Origin: Phoronis ovalis
Lineage: Eukaryota > Phoronida > Phoronidae
Length of the DNA stretch: 35,142 bases
Assembly: GCA_028565635.1 (NCBI GenBank)
Contig: JAOXYB010018406.1
Span: 1 to 35,142 of the forward strand
Reading direction: 5' to 3'
Shown here: positions 12,201 to 24,200 of the stretch, in pieces
How positions within the stretch are numbered: position 1 is the first letter of the stretch
Layout of the letters: the number at the start of each line of letters is the position of its first letter
Position numbers and translations under genes: made by a program
Notes under the pieces: model-generated
What the model was told of the DNA's origin: nothing
Database searches by the model: none
Seen by the model: the letters and a program-made list of their open reading frames with translations, nothing else

Positions 12201-15200
12201 CCCTCTTGCACCATCACAACCTCCTTTAAAAATGTATAGCATGCTATGTGAATCATGCAGTAATTTAAAATTTTCTACAAGCACTATGAATTCAAAACTA
12301 AAACGCATCCCGAGTATACTGTTTGTTCCAGAAATTCATCACAATTAAAACACAGTGATCTTCATAACCTTTAGAGTATAATTAAGGCTTATATGTTGAT
12401 CTGTTGACTTTACATCCAGAAGAAGCCGAAATAAGTTTGAAAAATATACTATAGTAAATAACATTGATATATTCGACGGAGAACAAACAATTTATGCATA
12501 ATAGAGATGATGTAACTCAGCTTACGAAGAACAATCTTTTCGACAAAAAAATACTAGTATATCAGAGACAATAAATCTATTGAAGGCTTTCAATTAAAAC
12601 TACGTTTTAAATATCAGGAGATACTGTGCATCTAGTGGGGAGAAACAAGTCCGAACAACCTACAAGCATGAACTTATTAGACCTACATGCTAGTAAAAAT
12701 GAAAACATAAAACAAACATTGCTGGTAAAGGAAGTTGAACAATCAGTTGATGATTTAATGAACTATTCAGAAACACAAGAAAACACTTCAAAGATGTGGT
12801 CAACAAATACAAGCGCTGCCAACCGCACCAAAAAATATCAAGACAAACAAGAAATCCAGAATACTAGTAAAATTTCAGATAATACTGATACTAAGGACAA
12901 TGCCACAAAAACAGAGATAGATATTGAAGCTACAAAAGAAGTATTAGATAACGAAATTACAGAAGTATCTCCAAAAAATGGTAACAAAGAAGTTAATGCC
13001 ATTGTGCCACGATCAAAGAATGAAAAGATATGTACACAACAAGACGATGCCACAGAGAAACCTTTAGACGATACTGACACACAAGATAATGCTACAGATA
13101 CACCACTAGACAATACTGAAACACAAGACAATACCACAGATGCACCATTAGACAATACTGGCACACAAAACAATACTACAGATTCACCATTAGGCAATAC
13201 TGGCACACANNNNNNNNNNNNNNNNNNNNNNNNNNNNNNNNNNNNNNNNNNNNNNNNNNNNNNNNNNNNNNNNNNNNNNNNNNNNNNNNNNNNNNNNNNN
13301 NNNNNNNNNAGACAATACTACAGATACACCATTAGGCAATACTGGCACACAAGACAATACTACAGATACACCATTAGACAATACTGTCACACAAGACAAT
13401 ACTACAGATACACCATTAGGCAATACTGGCACACAAGACAATACTACAGATACACCATTAGGCAATACTGGCACACAAGACAATACTACAGATACACCAT
13501 TAGACAATACTGGCACACAAGACAATACTACAGATACACCATTAGACAATACTGGCACACAAGAAGACAATACCACAGATACACCATTAGACAATACTGG
13601 CACACAAGACAACACTACAGATACACCATTAGACAATACTGGCACACAAGACCATACTACAGATACACCATTAGGCAATACTGACACACAAGACAATACT
13701 ACAGATACACCATTAGACAATACTGGCACACAAGACAATACCACAAATAAATCATCAGACAGTACTGATACACAAGATATTCCTACAGCTAAACTATCAG
13801 ACAATACTGACATGCAAGACAATGCCACAGAAAAACCATGTGAAAATACTGACACACAAGATAACAATACAGATAAACCATCAGACCGTACCGACACACA
13901 AGATAATACCACAAATAAACAATCGGACAGTACTGACACACAAGACATATCTACAGCTAAATCGTCAGACAATACCAACACACAAGATAAAGCTACAGAT
14001 ACACCACTAGACAATACTGAAATACAAGCCAATGCCACAGATAAACCAGGCAATACTGGCACCCAAGACAATCCTACAAATAAACTATCAGACAGTACTG
14101 ACTCACAAAACATTACTACAACTAAACCATCATACAATCCTGACACACAGGACGATGCCATAGAAAAATCACATGAAAATACTCACCCACAAGACAATGA
14201 CACAGATAAACCATTACGGAATATTGGTATACATAATGTCGCAGATAACCAATCTGACAGTATTGATACACAAGTCGTTTCTACAGCTAAACCATCAGAA
14301 CACATCAGTACACATGACAATGCTACAAACCGAACTGACAATATTGACAGACAAGATAATGCCACAGAGAACAACACATCAGACAGTACTGACACAAATG
14401 AACCACCAGACAATACTGAAACACAAGATAATACCACAGGTAAAGCATCAGGCAATATCGACACACAAGACAATGCCACAGATAAACCATCAGACAATAC
14501 TAACACACAAAACAATCCTACAGCACAACAATCAAACAATACAGACAATATTGACACACAACACAATGATACAGATAAATTATCAGGGAATACTGGCACA
14601 CAATTAGACAACGTCACAGATGAGCAATCAGACAGTACTGACACACAAGAAATTTCTACAGCTAAACTGTCAGACAATACTGACACACAAGATAATGCTA
14701 CAGACACACCACTAGGCAATACTGAAATACAAGACAATGCCACAGATAAACAATCAGGCAATATTAGCACCCAAGACAATACCACAAATAAACCATCAGA
14801 CAGTGACACACAAGATATTCCTACAGCTGAACTATCAGACAATACTGACATGCAAGACAATGCTATAGAAAAAACAGATGAAAATACTGACACACAAGAC
14901 AATGCCACAGATAAACCATCACGGAATATTGGCAAACAAAATGTCGCAGATAAACAATCAGACAGTACTGACACACAAGGCATTCCTACAGCTAAATCAT
15001 CAGACAACATCAATACACAGGACAATGCCATAAATCAAATTGACAATATTGACACAGACAATGCCACAGAGAACATATCCAACAGTACTGACATAAATGA
15101 ACCACCAGACAATACTGAAGTACAAGATAATGCCACAGGTACAGCATCAGGCATTATCGACAACCAAGAAAATGCCACGGATAAACCATCAGACAATGCT

Positions 15201-18200
15201 GACAAACAAATCAATCCTACAGCTAAACCAACAAACAATATGGACAATATTGACACACAACACAATGATAAACTATCAGGGAAAACTGGCACACAATTAG
15301 ACAATGTCCCAGATAAACTATCAGACAGTAGTGACACACAAGGCATTTCTACAGCTAAACCATCAGACAATAGTATCAGACAAAATAATGATATAGATAC
15401 ACCACTAGACAATACTGAAACACAAGACAATACCACAGATACACCATCAGACAACAAGGACACTGGAGACAATACCATGTATAAACCATCAGATAATAAT
15501 GCTACACAAGACAATCCCACAGGTAAACTAAATAATGCAGACAATAATGACACACAACAGAATGATACAGCTAAAACACTAGACAGTACAGACAGAAATA
15601 CTGGCACACAATGCAGTGCCACAGAGACACCATCAGACAATACCAATACACAAGAAAATGCCACAGACAAAACACCGGACAGCACTGAAGTACGAGACAA
15701 TGACACAGATAAACCAACAAACAATACTGCCATACAAGACAATCTTACAGATATACTATCCCTCAATACTGACACACAGGACACTGACACAGAACAACCA
15801 CCAGACAGTACTGAAACACAAGATAATGGCATGGAAAAACCATCAGACAATACTGGCACACAAGATAATGGCAAAGATAAACAAACAGACAACACTGACT
15901 TACAAGCCAATGTTACAGATAAAACACCAGACAGCATTGACACAAAAGATAGTGCCACAGATAAATCATCAGGCAATATTAACACACATGGCCATGCCAG
16001 AGACACACAAGACAACACCACAGATAAACTATCACCCACCAACGATACACAAGACAATGTCTCAGCTACAGCATCAGCCAATATTGACACTGAAGACAAC
16101 ACTACGGACAAACCATTAAACAATAATGAAACACAAAACAATGCCACAGATAAACAAACAGACAATACTAATATACACCACAGTGATACAGATAAAATAC
16201 TGGGCAATATTGAAATACAAGACAATGCCACAGATAAATCACCAGACAATACAGAAACAGAAGATAATGTCACAGATAAAGCATCACGCAATACTGGCAC
16301 GCAAGACAATACCATAGATAAACCATCACTAGACAATACTGCATCACAAGACAATGTCACAGATAAAGCATCAGGTAATACTGGCACACAAGAAAATGCT
16401 AAAGATAAACCATCAAACAATATTGACACACAAGACAATGCCACAGAACAATCACCACACTATACCAAAAAACAAGATGCCATATGTAAACCATCAGAAA
16501 ATAGTGGCACAAAAGACAATGGCACAGATAGACCAACAGATAACACTGACACACAATACAATGATACAGATAAAACACCTACCAATGCAACAGGTAAACC
16601 ATCAGACAATACTGGCACACAAAACATTGGCACAGGTAACACATTAGACAATACCAACACAAATAAACCATTAAACAAAACTGATACAAAAAGCAATGTC
16701 AGAGATAAACTATCAAACAATACTGACAATGCTACAAGTGGAACAGCAGGCAACACTGGTATACAGGACTCTGTCACAGATAAACCATCAGCCAATACTG
16801 ACACACAAGACAAAGCCTCAGATGAACCACCGTACAACACTGACACACACAAAACACCCGAAGCAGCTAAAGCACTAGAAAATACTGATACACAAGATAC
16901 TGCCATAGATAAACCATCAGACAATACTAACACACAACACAATGGCACAGATAAACCATCAGACAATATTGGCACAAAAGACAATGGTACAGATATGCAA
17001 ACAGACAACACTGACACGCAAGATGATGCCATGGATAAGCCATCAGACAATAACACAGATAAACCATTAAACAACACTGATACAAGGAGCAATGTCACAG
17101 ATAAACCATCGGGCAATACCGACACACAAGGCAATGCTTCAGATAAACCACCAGACAACACTGACATACAAGACACTGTTACAGATAAACCACCAGAAAA
17201 TATTGACATGCAAGATGATACTACAGATAAACCATCTGGCACACAAAACAATGCCACAGATAAAGCATCACACAGCACTGACGCACAAGACAAATCCACA
17301 GATAATCCACCAAACAGTACTTATAGACAAGACCGTGCCACATCAGGCAATACTGACATACAGTATAATGCTACAGAAAAACAATCAGACAAAACTAAGA
17401 CACAATGCAAAGCCTCTGATAAAACATTACACAATATTGACACACAAGACAATGCCATAGATGAAATATCAGACAATACTGACTCACAAGTCAATATGAC
17501 AGATAATCCTTCAGACAATACTGACACACAAGACAATTTTACTGGCAAACCGTCAGAAAGCATTAATAAAGTAGATGATGTCCCAGATGCTCCATCAGAC
17601 AAGACTGACCGACAAGATGATAATACAGACAAACCGCCAGACAACACAGATACACAGAATAGTGCTTCAGATAAATCTTCAGAAAGTACTGACATACAAG
17701 ACAATCCAACAGATAAACCATCAGACAATATAGACACACAAGACAATGTTATAGATAAACAATCAGACAGTACAGACACACCAGATACTACCAATACACA
17801 AGATAATACTGCAGATACATTATCAGATAATGTCCCAGAAAAACCAATAGACAAAACCCAAGAAAACAATAATGTTTCAGATAAGCCATTACAAAACATT
17901 GGTGTAAGAGATAAAGTTACGATATCAGAAAAGAATGAAAAGCAAAACAGCTCAGACACAGAATCAGAAAATTCCACTACACAATACAAAAGTTCAAAAC
18001 AGGCATCATCACACAATACTGACAGAACAACAAAAAGTTCCGCAAATAATCATGTAATAATTACAAAAACAGGCTTGAAAGTGAAGCCAAAACCAAATTT
18101 AGAATCAAAACCAGCAGAAAAGAGCACAATAAGTAAAACCAATGATACAAAGTTTAAAAACCAAACTGTTAAAACTTGTAAACCTGATGATGCAAAAGCA

Positions 18201-21200
18201 AGCAAGAGCAGAAAGACAAACGATAATCCATCAGAGAAATCTGATAACCAAAAAGGTACTCCAATGCAACGGTGGGCACAACCGTTGAGAAAACAACAGG
18301 AACTAATATCAAGCACAACATTGATACAAAGATCAAGTGCACCTGCTAGCAAAGGTCGTTTATTACATCGACGTGATAGTATCAAAAATGATGGTGGCAT
18401 GTCGAAGCAGTATTCCAAGTCTGCTAGAAATGAACACAAAGGTACAAACTTTATATCTTATAAGTTAATTCACTATTGATCAGCAGACAGACACTTCACT
18501 ATGGATTGATATTGGGTGTTGTGATACAGTAAAATAAAACAGAAAGGTACTCTTGTAGATATGGATAAAATCATAGTTTCTTAACATCTCTGATTGCATG
18601 AACTTTGATATAAAGTACAAAACATTCACTAATGTGTGTCATCAGCAAATTACATCTGTACGTGAATCTCTTCATGACTTTTCCAGAATAACTGTGATGC
18701 ACCATATAAAATTCTTTGTTCAATAATTTCTACACTTTATTCCTCGATGACGAAGCAACTATAATTCTGTAGGAAGTGACTTGGTGAGTGCATGTATATA
18801 TATACAAGTAAAGCAGAAAGCAACGCAACGGTATACTAAAATACCATTGTCAAATGATCCAGACTATTAAGCCCTAGCTGACATGTAATTTCAATCTGTC
18901 TCACATATGTACTATATTTCAAAATCACCCACACAATGTTATTCAGTTTCTCTTTATACAGACTGACTAGTTAATTATTATGCTATGCCTTACTCTAACC
19001 CAACATTAAACTTGTAGTCATCTGATATAGTTTTCAAACGTCCGTGCAGTAGATATTATTGAAAGCACAGTATTGGCATCTAAGACTATAACAGGAACTG
19101 CAACTGTTTCATTAGCAAACATTTTAAAAGTTGTAATTAAAATGAAGAGATACTGCATACTTATTTATTTAGGTAAATCCAGGGTTAATATTTTATTTAA
19201 CTTTTAAAATCGTTGAAGATATTTCACTGCCATTAAAATATAACTCAAGACCTAAGGTAGCATTAAAAGTAATAGAGTAATTAACACGAATTCTTGAGAA
19301 GCCTCCACATTTAAGAGAATATAAAATGTACAATTTTATTAATCATTTTAGCATAGAGATATTGTAATTTAATACTTTGTACTTTAAATTATTTCAAGAC
19401 TATTAATTTTCTGTAAATTCATTCAAAATCATTACACTACTGTATCCCAACGGGGGCAACATGCCCGAGGGTTTAAAATCAGTGGCTGGTACACGTGTTT
19501 GTAACACAATAAGGGTTGCATTTTTCAATTAAAAATATACAAAAGGGCATCTTTACTACACAATGGAAACCTAGGTAAGTTCACTTACTAGAGTGCTTAC
19601 AGCTGTATTATAGGTATATAATCAATTGCAGTGAAAATGGTTAAAAAACATTCTCAATGCTATTAGGGTATAAAAAATGTTCTCAACGCACTTAAGGTAT
19701 CTAAAATTTCTTTCAGTGAAAACGGGTCAAATTTTAAAAATGGGAAAACGTGTATGGGGCCTTTTTCAAAAACCCATTCACAAACATGGGTACCAGTAGG
19801 CCCATTCACACTTACCACAGAGCGCTTCATAATAGAGAACTCTATAATAAAGCACTTGAGCCTCTAATGTGTACGCAAATAAATCGCTTCTAGCAAAAAT
19901 TAATCCTCCTCCTGAGGTGGATTAACTTTTTCCTGAAGTGCTTTATAAAAGTTTTAGCGACTTAACTTCCAAGTGTGGACACGAAGCGACTTCAATTCGC
20001 TTTCTGCATATATATATATAAAAAGTGAATAACCAAATTTGAGGGGGTAGGGGGTACCCCCCAAGGTACAATGCTCGCACTGAAAAATCGGCAATGCTCG
20101 CACTTAAGAAGAAAAGTTGACAACCAAAAAAAAAAAAAAACGGTTCCCAAAAAAAAAACGGTCGCCAAAAAACATCGACAACCAAAAAAAAAAAACGTCA
20201 AAACAAAATAGGTCACTAAACTTAAAGAAAACATCCAAAATAATGTTCGCCAAAGACAATGCTCGCACTTAACAGACCAAGGCAATGCTCGCTGCTCGCA
20301 CTTAACAGACCAAATGCTCGCTGCTCGAGATACCCCCCCTACAGCCCTCAAATTTACACATGTCCAACACACTAAACACCTCCTTGAACTAAAGAGCTCC
20401 GCATATCGGAAGCGCATCAATTGAAAGTAGAATAAAGCGCTTTGAGATATTTGAAGATAGAAGCGAATTAAAGCATGCCAGTGTGAATGGAAAGTGAAGC
20501 GCTCAAAGTGTAAGTGTGAATTGGGCTAGTAATTCCCTTGAGTCGGACACCAAGGCAACTTGCCCTCAAGCTATAAACATAAACAAATTGATTTTCTGTC
20601 AAACAAAGTATAAATAAGGTTACTTAGCCTTTTTGAGGCATTACCCTACATACATTATACAGAGTCAGTTTTATAGCAAAATTAGTGTTTGGGTTTCATT
20701 TTTTAAACAATAAAAAGACTTTGCAGTGATCAAACGATATTTGATTTGTGTAACAGATGAAACTTAAAATTAACAGATATCTTCAGTTTATAAAGAAGTA
20801 AAAGTTTTTCAATAATCTTACTTTTGGTCTTGTTGTATATATCCATACCCCTTTTACAAAGGACACATAATTGTGTGCGCATACTGTGCTTTCAATAAAT
20901 AATATACCTTGTTGCTAGTTTTGCTTACTAACTATAGTATATCACACTCTCCAATGTCACCCTGAAATTCGGATGTTGTCTTTAACATTTTAGTGACAAA
21001 AAGGTTGAAACATTTTTTATTTGCAGGTATGATATATTACCTAACAGGATTCACAGTTTGGTAATTTTTAAATGTGCCTTTTTTAGAAAAGTTTTTGTTT
21101 CACAAATCACCGTTATAATTCTCCATTGCCAACAATAAGCATTTGAAATCGGTCAACATGGACAAGTACAATTGAGATCACACTGCTCATCTGAATGTCA

Positions 21201-24200
21201 CCTATATCTATCTCTTCTGTCATTGATTTATATATACATGGCCCGAGAATTGCTCTATAGGAAACTAATAATGGGGATTTGCAAAATAGGAATTTTTCTA
21301 AAAAACAGGACATTCATTTGAAATCCTGTTAGGTACTATATTACTCATGCTGATAAAAATGTTTTTAAAAAAATATCAGGCTAATATGAGAAACTGGGAT
21401 ATGCTTCACCACCCCATATACAGCACCTTGGATTAGTATCCAGAGTAAGTGAACAAGTTCAACATTTTAAAAATTATTTTTAAAAAGTTGGTCCTGTTGA
21501 ATTTATTTAAAATTTTACAATATCTTTATTTCTCTGGGACTCTTACGCATATTTTATTTTCTGTTTAAATCATAGACAACAAGACAGACGATGATAAGAA
21601 AGAAGAAAAGCAACCAGGTATGCCACTGCTGTAATGTAAATATCATATAAAAAATCATACTACTTTAAAGTGTATTACAGTGTTGTGCATTTATATCTTA
21701 ACAACCAATTTAATTTGTGCTGGATACAATCATTCTAGTATTTCCTGTGTTTCATCCTGTGTCTGTTAACTATAATTGTTTTCTTACAATTCTGCTAGAT
21801 TTCAAATGATTGTAGATTCTGACTCAATCTCCTTGCAATTAAAATCTGTCACAAAAATTCAAATTGTTCACTTGAAAACCTCCCTCCTTTACTATTTGTA
21901 CTGACAACCATACCTCTTCTATACTACTTACCTTCCCTTCCTTTTCGGTGTTTTCCTTCTGCAATACAGCTAAGATATCTGGTTGGTCTACAGCAAAAAC
22001 CAAAGACACAGAAGAAGAAATGGAGAAAGAAGACAAGAAGAAGCAGTACTTTACAGAAGAATTAAAACGATTGCAAACAAGTCTCAAGAAAGAAGCTTCC
22101 AAAATCAAAGCACCAGAACCGTAAGTAATACGCCTAGCTCACCTCACTTCATCTCATACAAGTGGCAAACAATAAATATGACAACAGCGTATAAGGGTAT
22201 CAATAAATTAGGCTAATTTTAAAAAACGGAAGCAACTGACTGACAAATTAACAGGACACAACTGAATTATTCCTGCTGAAGTATATCATAGATTTTTCAA
22301 ACATTAATGTTACACGCAAAATGTTACTGTTCCTAATGTAGGCAATATTTCTGTTTTATTCACACTATAGCCAAACAAGGCAATACAGGCATAATGTTAT
22401 TTAAAAAAATGTACTTTTATATTTTAATTATTGTACTTGCTTATTTTACAGGAAACAACACACTCCTTACATTTTTAATACATTAGAGCCTTACTACAAC
22501 ACCAAGACGGCCACATTTATCATTGAACAGGTACAGTTTAATTCTCCGCAATATATTTCTTGAAATTTGCTTCTTGTATAATAATTTTATCATTAATTTT
22601 TGTTCGCATCATCTTTATTTTGTCACAAACCGCTAATTTGCTTAGTTGTAGTTTTATGTTCATCAAAACAATTGCACGACTTTGGTTAGTGAATTCCTTA
22701 AAAGGTGCATTCAGGGGAAGTAAACATATGTATGCATGCTTACAGATGGATTTCCTCTTTGTATAGTCTTTCTTGGATAAAAATTAAAAGTTACATATTT
22801 GTTTTATTCTAGCCTGAAGAGGTAAGACATTCATTAAGCAGATACACATCTATTGGTTTGTACAGAAGATTTTACAATTAGGGCAACAGTAATTTCCAGT
22901 ATTGGAAACAAACCAGCAATTTCATTTATAGCTGGTTGCGATCTATCATATTATAACCAGCTATAATTGAAATTGCCATGTTTTGTTTCCTATGCTATCC
23001 AAAACAGTTACTGTGAAAAGGAACAGAATGTCGTCAATTGGTGTATCAGTTTCACCTAGAGGTATCGGAGGTAAACTAAAGGCTCAACTGGTTTGGCCAT
23101 GGACATTTGTATGAAAGCAAACAGAACATGTTTTTCCACCCGTTTTGCAGTGCATTAGTGAATGGCTGGATATGGCCAGACCAAAAAGAAATCTTGTTTA
23201 ACGGGCGCAAAAATTTCAAATTGGCATTTTCACTTTTTTTAATAAACCTTGTTTAACGGTTGCGATCACTTTCACCTATTAAACACTTAAAAAAATAAAC
23301 TTTAGCCCTACCTACTCAGTTTTTGAGGGGTTTCACCCATTAAACAACATAATTTTTTGGAGTGGCCTAATGGTAGATTTTATTCACTGTTTCTTTATGT
23401 TTTAGCCAGAAGAAAAAAAACATTCATTTGTTAGTAGACAAACAGCTATTGGCTTGTGTGATCCATGGACAGACCACAGGATGGATGTGGAATTTCTTCC
23501 GAGAACTGAAAGCAAACCACAACCAAAATTCAAGCAACAAGGGTAAGCTTTGACTGTGTTTGCTTCAACTTTTTTATTATCTTTTGACATTTCTGAGATC
23601 CAAAATGCTATACGTACAAATATTTGTGAGAACTATGCTTTAGAAACAGGAGCAGTAACAAATGACATAATGCTGACAAGTAGTTGATGTAGTGACATTT
23701 ATTCCCTTTCTGTAATTCGCAGTTTGAGAAAAGCTGATGGTAAAAAGCATGAGGGCAGTACAAGACTTCCTAAATATCCGGAAGTTAAGATGGAAACTCA
23801 AGAGCTTGCAACCAAAACATTGTACTACAATGATGTTCCAAAACTGAGGTATAATGACAACAATTTGCACTGCTTTTGTTCAAGGTTTGAACATTCTAGC
23901 AGATATAACTACGTACTTTAAAACCTATTACTTATTTACCTTTATAACAGCAGAGCAAAAAGTAAACTTATCAATATGCTTTATCAGTAATGAGCTTCAA
24001 AGAGGTACAGTACATTTTCTTTCCCATGAAACATTTGAGAGAATCTGTAGTATTTTGTTCATTGCTATGGTACTCTTAAATTACTTTTTTTTATTTTAAA
24101 GAAATGCCAATCGTTTTGTTTTTTAGGCAAGAATTGCGAGAAAAGTACCACACGAGTGCCCAGGGCAAAATTGATGCCGACTACAAGAGAACCAAGGATG

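Larger units (their letters stand above)
13030..17900 (+). repeat. Coding minisatellite: about 110 copies of a 42-bp (14-residue) unit
   Basis: The array lies inside exon 3 of the repeat-rich gene. The protein unit is close to DNTDTQDNATDKPS, with four Asp and one Lys, so it carries a net negative charge of about three. Copies beside the gap (13310-13740) are almost identical, reading DNTTDTPLDNTGTQ. Copies further away are diverged and vary in length by single codons, always in frame. Each unit tends to contain an N-x-T sequon (DNAT), but with no signal peptide this is unlikely to be glycosylated. The plus strand is strongly A/C-rich. This leaves the antisense and a second sense frame open by chance. 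The even spread of in-frame variation shows selection or maintenance of the reading frame. Confidence 0.95.

Noticed and set aside
12626-13684. A separate 352-codon gene crossing the gap
   Set aside because: After the Ns it reads RQYYRYTIRQY, an off-frame version of the repeat caused by the arbitrary 100-N gap.
13822-17460. Second sense-frame open frames (QINHQTILTHK-type repeats) within the array
   Set aside because: They are short, repeatedly interrupted shadows of the same repeat; only the DNTDTQ frame stays open from 12618 to 18441.
13190-18016. Long minus-strand open frames of 231-469 codons rich in VALSCVSVLSDG-type repeats
   Set aside because: They are the antisense shadow of the 42-bp unit, whose A/C-rich composition lacks stops in that frame. 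The sense frame has flanking splice sites and in-frame indels.
19943-20420. Minus-strand open frames with Phe/Trp-rich products
   Set aside because: They come from poly-A tracts and GCTCGCACT repeats of a transposon; no conserved domain is visible.
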